NCBI RefSeq assembly: GCF_003710815.1
Contig: NZ_RHHP01000008.1
Coordinates: 62,001-126,000, forward strand
Direction of reading: 5' to 3'
Source of the DNA: Brevibacillus centrosporus
GTDB lineage: Bacteria > Bacillota > Bacilli > Brevibacillales > Brevibacillaceae
Length of the DNA stretch: 64,000 nucleotides
Positions 56,578 to 64,000 of this stretch are shown one piece after another. How positions within the stretch are numbered: the stretch's first letter is position 1; each line of letters begins with the position of its first letter. Below the pieces are notes generated by a model that had not been told where the DNA came from, ran no database searches, and worked only from the letters and a program-made list of their open reading frames with translations. A program made the position numbers and the translations under genes.

Positions 56578-57678
56578 TCATCCCCTCTCTGCCGGCATGA
56601 CCAGCACGTCTTCCGGATTCCATTGGCAAAATACCTGTGTACCTGGCTCACGTTCTGCAGATCGGTCGCTCATCTGCACTTTCACCGACAAGGTATGCCC
56701 GCCAGCACGCACCTCGCATTCGGTGTACGACCCGAGGAACGATGCCAGCTGCAGCTGTCCTTCCACCTGGTTGATCCCCGGCCCTGCCGTATCCGTAAGC
56801 AAGATTTTCTCCGGTCGTACGAAGACAACCACCTTCTGACCATGGGCAAACGGTCGCTCCTGTTTGCCTGCATGGATCGTCATTCCTTCTTTGGTGCGAA
56901 GGGTGAGCCTCTCTCCTTCGACACCGCTTACCTCGCCTTCCATTCGGTTTGTTTTTCCGATAAACGTATGGACGAACTCCGAAGCCGGCTGATTGTAAAT
57001 CTCCAGAGGGGTACCGATCTGCTCCACGAAGCCGTGATTCAAAACCACGATGCGGTCAGACAAGGACAGCGCTTCCTCCTGATCATGCGTAACAAAAATC
57101 GTCGTCACGCCGATCTCCTGATGCAGACGCTTCAGCTCGTCGCGAAGTTCCTCGCGCAGCTTGGCGTCCAGGTTGCTGAGCGGCTCATCCAGCAGTAACA
57201 GAGATGGCTCGATAACCAGAGCTCGGGCGATCGCAATCCGCTGGCGCTGACCACCGGAAAGCTGTTTCGGGTAGCGGTCTGCGACGTTCGGCAGCTTCAC
57301 CAGCTCCAGCACACGTTTTACCCGCTCCTGCATTTCGGCCTTTCCGACTTTTCTCAGCTTCAAGCCATAGGCGATGTTCTCTGCTACCGTCATGTGCGGG
57401 AAGAGGGAGTAGGTCTGGAACACCATCCCCAGCTCCCGTTTGTATGGAGGCACGCCGTTCATGCGCTGTCCCTTGATCAAGAGATCACCGCCATCCGGGT
57501 CGAGAAAACCCGCGATCATATTCAGGGTCGTGGTTTTACCGCAACCAGATGGACCGAGGAAAGAAACAAACTCGCCTTGCTCCACCTGCAGGTTGAAGTC
57601 TTGAACCACGACATTGTTTTGAAATTTTTTCATGATGCCGCGTAGTTCGACGTCAATCACCTTGGTCACGAAAGACAC
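56578..57678 (-). CDS. ABC transporter ATPase, PotA-like
   Basis: The 366-residue ATPase has Walker A GPSGCGKTT, signature LSGGQRQRIAIARAL, Walker B LLLDEP and H-loop TIFVTHDQEEAL. A C-terminal TOBE domain (about 285-366) follows. A GTG directly after the binding-protein stop is taken as the start; another GTG at 57669 with AGGTG upstream is equally plausible. It is an importer-type ATPase with polyamine/iron relatives. Confidence 0.9.
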   Translation of the reverse strand: MSFVTKVIDVELRGIMKKFQNNVVVQDFNLQVEQGEFVSFLGPSGCGKTTTLNMIAGFLDPDGGDLLIKGQRMNGVPPYKRELGMVFQTYSLFPHMTVAENIAYGLKLRKVGKAEMQERVKRVLELVKLPNVADRYPKQLSGGQRQRIAIARALVIEPSLLLLDEPLSNLDAKLREELRDELKRLHQEIGVTTIFVTHDQEEALSLSDRIVVLNHGFVEQIGTPLEIYNQPASEFVHTFIGKTNRMEGEVSGVEGERLTLRTKEGMTIHAGKQERPFAHGQKVVVFVRPEKILLTDTAGPGINQVEGQLQLASFLGSYTECEVRAGGHTLSVKVQMSDRSAEREPGTQVFCQWNPEDVLVMPAERG

Positions 57679-58797
57679 CTACTTTCCTGTGTTGGGTGCG
57701 ATCTCTTTGTTGAAGCGATCCAGCCAGTTGGATGTTTCTTTGCTGAGCACCTCGTAGTCGAAGTTCACTACCTTGGAGCGGTCAAATTCCAGTGTTTTCG
57801 CTACATCGTCCGGAAGCTTCACTGGAGTTGCCGGGTTGTAGTACAGCTTGGTTGCATACGCGGTTTGAACTTCATCAGTCAGCAGGAAGTCGATGAACGC
57901 TTTGGCTGCTTGCGGATGCTTTGCTCCTTTAACCATGGTCGCTACGTTTGGCACGATGTTTCCGCCCTCTTCTGGGAAGACGAATTCAACCGGCAGCCCT
58001 GTTCCTTTTTGCGTCAGGCTGCGTGCCATCGTCCATGTGGTGTACGCTGCGCTCTTGTTTTGCAGGTTTTGCTGCAGCTGTGCGGCACTTTTTGCAAAAG
58101 TCGGCATGTAACCCGCGATGGTCGCCATCTTTTGGAAGCCAGGCTCGATGTTCTTTTCCGACCCACCGTTGGCATAAGCCAGCATGATCATCGTCGAGCG
58201 TCCGAAGTTGCTCGCTACATCTGTCATTGTGATATTGCCCTTCACTTCCGGCTTCGTCAGGTCGTTCCAGGACGTCGGTACTGGCAGGTTCTTTTCTTTC
58301 ACCAGCTCGGTGTTATAGGTGATTCCCATCGGTGTGAAGTTGACCACGACTCCGCTGTCATCCTTGATCTTCAGGTCTGCCGGCACGTTCTTCATATTCG
58401 GAATGTCGGTCGCAGACACAGTCTCCCACAGGCCTTCCTGACGGCCTTTTTCCTGCTCGCCGCCCTCTACGATTGTCAGGTCAATTTGCGGAGAGTTCTT
58501 TTGCGCTTTGACTTTCGCTACGATCTCCGTGGAAACACCGGAAACGTACGTCAGCTTCACATTCGGGTATTTTTCATTGAACTTTTTGAAGAACTCGTCC
58601 TTCATCAGCTTTTCAACCGTCGCGCCGTTACCTGCTACGACCAAGGTATCTTCCAGCTGTACCTGCGCGGAAGCTCCTTCTTTTGAACCAGATGGCTGTG
58701 CTGGCGCTGCGGCTTGCGGCGCTGGCGAGCCACATCCCGCGAGCAGAGATCCTGTCAGTGCAAAAATAGAGAGTACAGATAATGCCTTTTTCTTCAC
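57679..58797 (-). CDS. Extracellular solute-binding lipoprotein
   Basis: The 372-residue protein has a lipoprotein signal (lipobox SLLAGCGS) and a proline/alanine linker. The type 2 periplasmic fold (DTLVVAGNGATVEKLMKDEF and TPMGITYNTELVKEKNLP) is of the ferric/polyamine cluster. The GTG at 58797 has GGGGG nine bases upstream, and the TTG at 58806 touches that site. It is the first gene of the leftward operon. Sequence alone does not separate polyamine, iron, phosphonate or amino-acid derivative ligands. Confidence 0.87.
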   Translation of the reverse strand: MKKKALSVLSIFALTGSLLAGCGSPAPQAAAPAQPSGSKEGASAQVQLEDTLVVAGNGATVEKLMKDEFFKKFNEKYPNVKLTYVSGVSTEIVAKVKAQKNSPQIDLTIVEGGEQEKGRQEGLWETVSATDIPNMKNVPADLKIKDDSGVVVNFTPMGITYNTELVKEKNLPVPTSWNDLTKPEVKGNITMTDVASNFGRSTMIMLAYANGGSEKNIEPGFQKMATIAGYMPTFAKSAAQLQQNLQNKSAAYTTWTMARSLTQKGTGLPVEFVFPEEGGNIVPNVATMVKGAKHPQAAKAFIDFLLTDEVQTAYATKLYYNPATPVKLPDDVAKTLEFDRSKVVNFDYEVLSKETSNWLDRFNKEIAPNTGK

Positions 58798-58867
58798 AGT
58801 GTTCAACCCCCGATTTTTTCTAAGTTGTTCACGAATAGAGAACGATGTTTGCTATTCAAGAACGATA

Positions 58868-58879
58868 GTAGTATACTAC
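58868..58879. promoter_or_regulatory. Palindrome in the ABC/iclR divergent promoter
   Basis: GTAGTATACTAC is a perfect 12-base palindrome that overlaps a leftward -10-like TAGTAT about 18 bases after TTGAAT. It is a good candidate operator for the adjacent IclR regulator. A weaker cre-like GTAAGCGTTTTC lies at 58944-58955. Confidence 0.5.
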
Positions 58880-58999
58880 CATACAAGAAACTGACTATTC
58901 AAGGTAGTCCAATAAAAAAAACCATTGGCTCAATTCTTGGAGTAAGCGTTTTCGTTTCATGGTAGAATAAAACCAATGAGCTTCTAAGGAGACGGTTTC

Positions 59000-59758
59000 A
59001 TGGATCAAGTGCTCTCATCAGTCCGCAATAGCTGCCGGCTGTTAAAAATTTTTCTGGATTCACCGAAAGAGATTGGTGTTACCGAGCTAAGCAAAATGCT
59101 TGAAATGTCCAAGGGGGCGGTTCACAAGCTGCTTTCCACCTTGGAATCCGAAGGCTTTATACGCCAAAATGAAAAAACCAAGCAGTACACGCTTGGCTAC
59201 ACCCTTCTGGAGCTTGGGACCAAAGTCTTGAAGAACCACGACATCGTCGATTTTTCGATGCCGTATCTGAACCGCCTCGTTTCCCGCACGAACGAGCTGG
59301 TCGTCCTGTGTGTAAAGGATGCGCGTGACGCGATCTACGTGGCAAAAGTGGACTCGCCCCATCCGATTCGCTTTACAGTCGAATCGTTCCGGCGCTTCCC
59401 GCTGTACTCTACGACTGCTGCACGTGTGCTGCTCGCCTACCAGCCAGCCGAGTTCCAAGAGGATATTCTCGAGGAAGCGACGCTCAAGATGTACACCCCG
59501 CACTCCTATACCTCGATCGAATCGATCAAGGACGATCTGCTGGTGATCAAAGCGCGTGGGTACGAAATAAGCTCCAACCGCCGCAACAACGGTGTAACGG
59601 GGATCGCCGCACCGATCTTCGATACATCTGGTCAGGTAACCGCTTCGATCAGTGTCATCGGCCCTTCGGATCGTGTGCTCCCGCAGCAAGAGGACATCCT
59701 GCATGAAACACTGGCAACCGTCCAGGAAATGTCCGCCCATCTCGGATATCGTTCTTGA
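59000..59758 (+). CDS. IclR-family regulator
   Basis: The 252-residue regulator has an N-terminal winged helix (about 8-70; VTELSKMLEMSKGAVHKLLS) and a C-terminal effector-binding domain (about 85-250; TTAARVLLAY, SSNRRNNGVTGIAAPIFD). AAGGAG precedes the ATG. It is divergent from the ABC-M20 operon, which is therefore its probable target. Confidence 0.9.
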   Translation: MDQVLSSVRNSCRLLKIFLDSPKEIGVTELSKMLEMSKGAVHKLLSTLESEGFIRQNEKTKQYTLGYTLLELGTKVLKNHDIVDFSMPYLNRLVSRTNELVVLCVKDARDAIYVAKVDSPHPIRFTVESFRRFPLYSTTAARVLLAYQPAEFQEDILEEATLKMYTPHSYTSIESIKDDLLVIKARGYEISSNRRNNGVTGIAAPIFDTSGQVTASISVIGPSDRVLPQQEDILHETLATVQEMSAHLGYRS

Positions 59759-59778
59759 AGACATTCGTAGTAAAAATG

Positions 59779-59825
59779 AAAAAGAGGCAGCCTCGAACAT
59801 TTCCCGTCCCAAGCTGCCTCTTTTC
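59779..59825. terminator. Terminator between iclR and azlD
   Basis: AAAAGAGGCAGC pairs with GCTGCCTCTTTT across a 22-base loop, with T-runs on both strands. Confidence 0.85.
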
Positions 59826-59827
59826 AC

Positions 59828-60160
59828 TTACATCCATTGAACCAGCTGACGCCAGAGCGCAATTACAACGACACCTGCCAGCAAAGCCCACACAATCTGC
59901 TTTTTCCAAAGGCCTACCGACAGCGAGACGATTCCCGCCACGAGATACTCCGGGCTCCATGTCCCTTTTGGCGCGTGAAACAAGATCGGCGGAATAGTCA
60001 TAGAGCTGAACACCCCTACGGGCACCATCGCCAAACCGCGTTTCAGCCACGCGGGGATTTCCCAACGCGAGCTGATCAAAAGCATCGGAAAGCGTGTCAA
60101 GTAGGTGATCAAGGCCATCCCTACGATATACAAGAGCACGTTACGCTCATCGCTCACCAC
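59828..60160 (-). CDS. azlD: AzlD-family branched-chain amino acid exporter subunit
   Basis: The 110-residue membrane protein has four hydrophobic segments and the family start VGMALITYLTRFPMLLI. It pairs with AzlC to export branched-chain amino acids or their analogues. Its start overlaps the end of azlC by 14 bases. Confidence 0.9.
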   Translation of the reverse strand: MVSDERNVLLYIVGMALITYLTRFPMLLISSRWEIPAWLKRGLAMVPVGVFSSMTIPPILFHAPKGTWSPEYLVAGIVSLSVGLWKKQIVWALLAGVVVIALWRQLVQWM

Positions 60161-60824
60161 TCACCGCCCCAATCGCCACGGCCGTCAAGGTTCCGGCAAT
60201 GATGGCAACAGTCGCGCCACCCAGCCAGTAGCCGACACATGCCACGACGGCTGCGCATCCCGCCACTTTGACATGAAAGGTCGACACCAGATTGACAGCC
60301 AGAAACCCGAGAAAGGTCGCCACAAAAGCAAAGTCCAGTCCGTACGCCTCGGTCTGTGTAAACACGGTACCAAACCAGGCTCCCGCAAATGTGCTGATAT
60401 TCCAAATCAAGTAATCCGCCGCACTCGCTCCTGCGAAATAAGAAAGGCTCGGTTTGGCTCCGTTCGCCAAGTAAGTCGCTTTCAGGGCATAGGTCTCGTC
60501 GTTGAGCCAGCCTCCCATCAGTGCCAGCTTCCACGGCGATGTCCCCCGAAATTTTGGGCCTAGCGAGAGCCCGTACAGCAGATGTCTTGCATTCAGCAAA
60601 AGAGTCGATACCAAAATCGGCCATCCAACGATCCCTTGTGAAATCAAGCCAACGGCCGCAAATTGCGACGATCCTGCATTGACCAGCAAGGAAAACAGCA
60701 TGGCTTCGGTCACCCCAAGACCCGCTTGCCTCGCCAGAATGCCGAATACCAAGCCATCGACGATTCCTGCTGCCGCGACAGGAAAGATCTGCTTCATTCC
60801 CTTTACAAATAGGGAGGATGACAA
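60147..60824 (-). CDS. azlC: AzlC-family branched-chain amino acid exporter subunit
   Basis: This membrane protein of about 225 residues has the AzlC motifs IFPVAAAGIVDGLVFGILAR, GSSQFAAVGL and LNARHLLYGLSL. The TTG at 60824 has GGGAGAGG upstream and gives a normal N-terminus. A GTG at 60902 would add 26 polar residues and overlap the MocR gene. It is co-transcribed with azlD and probably with the MocR gene. Confidence 0.87.
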   Translation of the reverse strand: MSSSLFVKGMKQIFPVAAAGIVDGLVFGILARQAGLGVTEAMLFSLLVNAGSSQFAAVGLISQGIVGWPILVSTLLLNARHLLYGLSLGPKFRGTSPWKLALMGGWLNDETYALKATYLANGAKPSLSYFAGASAADYLIWNISTFAGAWFGTVFTQTEAYGLDFAFVATFLGFLAVNLVSTFHVKVAGCAAVVACVGYWLGGATVAIIAGTLTAVAIGAVSGER

Positions 60825-60871
60825 GCTGCGTGCCTCTCCCTTTTCTTCGTACCCTGTCTCGATATTCTCCC

Positions 60872-62323
60872 TTATCCCTTCTTTATCAAATAGGGCTGCC
60901 ACACGCCTGCCAAGAGCCGAATCCCTGCCTCGATGTCCTCAATCGATTGCCCGCCAAAGCCAAACTGGAAGGAAGGCAGACTGTTTTCTAGCGGCTTGAT
61001 CCATTTGTGACAAGCCGGGTGTACGCGAATTCCTGCTTTTTCGGCGATGTCAGACAGCTCTTTGGAACTGTACACACTCTGAACCTCCACGGTGACCGAC
61101 ATCCCAGCATCCTGGCCCGTGATCCGAATGGATGGCCCCATCTCTTCTTGCAAGACACGCAGCAGCGCTTCATGCTTTTTGCGGTACAGCGTCCTCATCT
61201 TTCGGATGTGTCTCACCCAATCGCCGTGCTTCATAAAGAGCGCCAATGTCTCTTGATGAATGCGCGACGCGGTCTGATCAAATTCGATCAATCTCTCATG
61301 GAAAATCGGCAGCAGCGAATTGGGAAGAACCATGTAGCTGATACGTATGGTCGGCAGCAATGCTTTGGAAAACGTTCCTAAATAAATGACTCGTCCCCCT
61401 GTATCCAGCCCTTGCAGGGAAGGAATCGGCCTTCCGCTGTAGCGAAATTCGCCATCGTAGTCATCCTCCATGATGTAGCCCCCGGTCCGGTCTGCCCATT
61501 GCAGAAGCCTAAGCCGCTTGGCATACGGCATCACGATCCCTGTCGGATCCTGATGGGAGGGCGTGATGTAAACCAGCCTTGCCCCGCTTTTCTCCAATAA
61601 CTCCACATCGATGCCATCCTCCTCCAATGAAATCGGCAGGACATCAAAGCCTAGTTGCTGAAAAACCGCACGAACACCGTTATATCCGGGATTCTCCATC
61701 GCGACAGCTTGTCCGTGAAGACCAAACATAAGGCCGAGCAGCGTGATCATGACCTGCGTCCCTGCTCCAAGCACGACCTGTTCGGCTGTGGCCTGCACAC
61801 CACGGGCTTGTCCGAGATAGCGGGCGATTTCTTCGCGCAGCGCCAGCTCTCCCTGACGATCCCCATAATAGAGCACACTGTGGTTTTCCCGCTGCATGCA
61901 TTGATTCGCATACCGCCGCCACAACTCAAACGGGAAATGCTCTGCATCGACCTGTGCCTGATGAAAATCATAGCGTATGGCAGCGTGCTCCCCGCGTACC
62001 GTTGTTAAGGGAACAGGCTCCTCCGTCTGCACAGGCTGACGGCTGCTCTGGCGCCCGGCAGACACAGAGCCATCCCACCCCACATCCACCACGTAAAAAC
62101 CGCTCCGCTCCCGGCTTTCCAAATAGCCTTCCGCGAGCAGCTGATGATAGGCAGTTTCCACGGTTGTCTTGCTCACGCGCAAATGATGGCTGAGTACCCT
62201 CACCGAGGGAAGTCTCGTTCCGGACGGCAACCGCCTGGACTGAATTTCTCCACAAAAATATCGATACAGCTGCAAATACAGCGCTTCGCTTCCTTCTACC
62301 AAATGAGGACTGATATCCAGCAC
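60872..62323 (-). CDS. MocR-type regulator (GntR helix-turn-helix plus aminotransferase)
   Basis: The 483-residue protein has an N-terminal GntR winged helix (about 12-80; RLPSGTRLPSVRVLSHHLRV) and a fold-I aminotransferase-like domain. The PLP lysine lies in GTFSKALLPTIRISYM and the aspartate in YIMEDDYDGEF. GGAGGGGGA precedes the GTG start. MocR proteins of the PdxR/GabR type use PLP as a sensor. It lies directly upstream of azlCD, which it may control. Confidence 0.9.
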   Translation of the reverse strand: MLDISPHLVEGSEALYLQLYRYFCGEIQSRRLPSGTRLPSVRVLSHHLRVSKTTVETAYHQLLAEGYLESRERSGFYVVDVGWDGSVSAGRQSSRQPVQTEEPVPLTTVRGEHAAIRYDFHQAQVDAEHFPFELWRRYANQCMQRENHSVLYYGDRQGELALREEIARYLGQARGVQATAEQVVLGAGTQVMITLLGLMFGLHGQAVAMENPGYNGVRAVFQQLGFDVLPISLEEDGIDVELLEKSGARLVYITPSHQDPTGIVMPYAKRLRLLQWADRTGGYIMEDDYDGEFRYSGRPIPSLQGLDTGGRVIYLGTFSKALLPTIRISYMVLPNSLLPIFHERLIEFDQTASRIHQETLALFMKHGDWVRHIRKMRTLYRKKHEALLRVLQEEMGPSIRITGQDAGMSVTVEVQSVYSSKELSDIAEKAGIRVHPACHKWIKPLENSLPSFQFGFGGQSIEDIEAGIRLLAGVWQPYLIKKG

Positions 62324-62521
62324 AGCTCCCCCTCCTCTTTCCCCAGACTGACCCTTCTATCATTTGTAAAATGGCAAAAGTAAAGAATGCCAATAGTGAA
62401 TAAATTCATCATAGCAGAAACAAAGAACAGATGGATCGACAAATCAAGAAAAAGAAAAAAGACGCAGAACAAGGCTCTACATCCCTTTTACCTGGCTTGG
62501 CAGGTTTTTACATGCTATTCG

Positions 62522-63184
62522 TCAGCTTTCCTTCTCCCCATAAAAATGGCAGGCTACCACATGGCCCTTTGCCGCTTCTGCTCTCGTCAAGGCTTCCGTT
62601 TTGCATACGCCCATCACATACGGGCACCTCGTATGAAAGATGCATCCGGACGGCGGATACATGGGTGACGGGATTTCTCCACGCAGGATGATCCGCTCCT
62701 TCTTTTTATACGGATTGGGGAGCGGAACGGCTGACAGCAGCGCTTGCGTATACGGATGAAGCGGATTGGCGAACAGGCTGTCTGTCGGAGCATACTCGAC
62801 CATCTGCCCCAAATACATCAAGCCAATGCGATCTGAATGCCCCTCCGTGGGATCGGTAAGCCGCAGGATGGTTCGTCCCATCGTACTTTTGCCGCAGCCG
62901 GATTCTCCTACCACGCCAAGGGTTGCATGGAAAACTTTATTCGCTAAGAGAGCGGTTACTCCTTTACAGACGGCAAAAACTCGACGCGAAGCAGCGCTGC
63001 TCTGAGGATCCATGGATTTTCGAGCAGCGCTACCTTCATCCGTCCACCTTACACACTCGTTCGCGAGGCGCATCCTATTCGTATTCCCGTATTTCCACTC
63101 CTGACCCTCCTCATTTGTCCAAGCAAACGGGATGCCTTGTTCATATCCTGAGAGCAGTCCGAAAATAAAGGGGGGAAAGATCAT
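62522..63184 (-). pseudogene. Internally deleted oligopeptide ABC ATPase (OppF/DppF-like)
   Basis: The frame has an intact Walker A (GVVGESGCGKSTMGRTIL) but jumps from LRLTDPTEG to LMYLGQMVEYAPTDSLF. The Q-loop, signature, Walker B and H-loop are missing. The C-terminal oligopeptide/HPY region is intact (NPLHPYTQALLSAVPLP, then CIFHTRCPYVMGVC, a cysteine cluster). The N-terminal 60 residues no longer resemble the family. It cannot hydrolyse ATP. The frame is open, so the deletion must have kept phase. Confidence 0.85.
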
Positions 63185-63263
63185 GGGATTGTTCGGTGGA
63201 GATGATTTCGCCTTGATTTTGGTGCTCTTTATTTTGCTGGTAATCGTAGCTTGTGAATGCTAA
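63183..63263 (+). CDS. YjcZ-like 26-residue membrane mini-protein
   Basis: The ATG at 63183 follows GGGGGGAAAG. The product is glycine/aspartate at the N-terminus (MGLFGGDDFALILVLFILL) and continues as a single hydrophobic helix ending VACEC. This matches the YjcZ/sporulation mini-protein family (GGGFALIVVLFILL type). Such proteins are often made in sporulating cells. A terminator follows. The two C-terminal cysteines are unusual. Confidence 0.8.
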   Translation: MGLFGGDDFALILVLFILLVIVACEC

Positions 63264-63288
63264 TTCATTCTTAGAAACAGCAGCCCAG

Positions 63289-63319
63289 TAAAGAGGGAGA
63301 CGGTGCTCTTCCTCTTTTT
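63289..63319 (+). terminator. Terminator of the mini-protein gene
   Basis: AAAGAGG pairs with CCTCTTT across a 14-base loop and is followed by TT. Confidence 0.65.
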
Positions 63320-63350
63320 GCTGTCGGGAAAGAATCTAATGAACTTATTG

Positions 63351-63380
63351 TTGATTAATGATCATGCTGTTAACTATAAT
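63351..63380 (+). promoter_or_regulatory. Sigma-A promoter of the tetR gene
   Basis: TTGATT (63351-63356) and TATAAT (63375-63380) are 18 bases apart, 40 bases before the ATG. Confidence 0.6.
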
Positions 63381-63420
63381 GTTTGGTACATACACCACGC
63401 CTAGGGAAAGGGGAGGTTCT

Positions 63421-64000
63421 ATGTCTGAACAGAGCGTTGATCCACGGATCGTCCGTACAAAGAAAATGTTAAAAGAAGCACTCGCTGAGCTGATCGAGGA
63501 AAAAGGCTTCGATGCCATTACAGTCAAAGATTTGACGACAAGGGCCGGCCTGAATAGAGGGACCTTCTATCTCAACTACGTCGATAAATACGACTTGCTC
63601 GAGAAGTCCGAAGAGGAAGCACTTCAAGGACTCAGTGAAATTACCAGGCATGCCAATCCTTCAGAGGTAAGGCAATACCTCGCGAGGAAGGAAGTCTATC
63701 CCCCATTGATACGCGTGTTTGAGTACTTGAGCGAGCACAAAGCCTTTTTCAAGGCGATCCTTGGCCCAAAAGGGAATCCCACCTTCCAGAAAAAGCTGCG
63801 GGATTTTATGGAAACGAATTTCTATGAAAAGCTGATCCCCCTACATACCCATGATGCCGCGAAAGTCGTTCCCATCGATTATTTGATTTCCTATTTCACT
63901 TCTGCCAATCTCGGAGTCATCCAGCATTGGTTTGAGTCTGGCATGAAATACACACCGCGAGAGATGGCCACCATGATGGCTTCCCTCTCACTCAACGGCC
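63421..64000 (+). CDS. TetR-family regulator, 3' end outside window
   Basis: The first 193 residues are visible. The N-terminal helix-turn-helix (KGFDAITVKDLTTRAGLNRG, then TFYLNYVDKYDLL) is typical of TetR. The ligand-binding domain (EVYPPLIRVFEYLSEHKAFF and FTSANLGVIQHWFESGM) resembles the TetR_C_33 group common in Bacillales. AAAGGGGAGG precedes the ATG. The target is probably the gene beyond the right edge or the regulator itself. Confidence 0.9.
   Translation, partial: MSEQSVDPRIVRTKKMLKEALAELIEEKGFDAITVKDLTTRAGLNRGTFYLNYVDKYDLLEKSEEEALQGLSEITRHANPSEVRQYLARKEVYPPLIRVFEYLSEHKAFFKAILGPKGNPTFQKKLRDFMETNFYEKLIPLHTHDAAKVVPIDYLISYFTSANLGVIQHWFESGMKYTPREMATMMASLSLNG

Noticed and set aside
58944-58955. 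cre site in the iclR/ABC promoter region
   Set aside because: GTAAGCGTTTTC matches only part of the consensus and lacks the flanking TG and CA, so it is only mentioned under the operator.

Overview
The window looks like a chromosomal stretch of a Brevibacillus-type member of the Bacillales. The gene order yerB-yerC-pcrB-pcrA-ligA-camS-gatCAB-dgkB-rlmCD matches the conserved Bacillus core cluster, ribosome binding sites are strong GGAGG types, an S-layer-homology protein and a YjcZ-type mini-protein are present, and codon use is moderately GC-rich. No rRNA, tRNA or CRISPR array was seen.

Layout. 1-0.8 kb: a gene running off the left edge and decayed coding remnants. 0.8-3.3 kb: rlmCD and dgkB, then glcK, an EamA exporter, a NatAB-like ABC exporter, a frameshifted secreted protein and a sigma factor fused to a large C-terminal domain. 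10.3-17.3 kb: SLH protein, gatBAC and psd. 17.4-23.7 kb: a diguanylate cyclase, a MraY/WecA-type transferase, rocA with a sigma-54 type promoter, camS and a BNR-repeat lipoprotein. 23.7-28.1 kb: ligA and pcrA. 28.2-41.2 kb lies between pcrA and pcrB, which are neighbours in Bacillus. It holds a VanW protein, an AT-rich island (29.26-32.27 kb) bounded by matching IS ends, a galactose-type ABC transporter (mglBAC) and its three-component sensor (binding protein, YesM-type kinase, YesN-type regulator). 41.4-43.6 kb: pcrB, yerC, yerB. 43.8-50.6 kb: an OmpR-type two-component pair, DinB and GNAT genes, an IMP dehydrogenase, an aldo/keto reductase and a MerR regulator. 50.66-52.5 kb: an intact IS607-type element (TnpA serine recombinase, TnpB nuclease, probable omega RNA) between the MerR gene and a frameshifted MFS gene. 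53.8-59.8 kb: a PotABCD-like ABC operon with an M20 hydrolase, divergent from an IclR regulator. 59.8-64 kb: azlCD, a MocR regulator, a gutted oligopeptide-ABC ATPase, a 26-residue YjcZ-like protein and a TetR regulator running off the right edge.

The least explained signals are a three-copy dispersed hairpin repeat (29161, 41312, 45886), each copy next to a leftward terminator; a long structured intergenic element at 21301-21466; the sigma factor with a cysteine-peptidase-like C-terminal domain; the AT-rich island carrying a metzincin-like secreted protease; and hairpin tandem repeats between mglB and mglA. Several genes are broken (433-742, 7438-7898, 29372-29647, 31659-32009, 52544-53699, 62522-63184).
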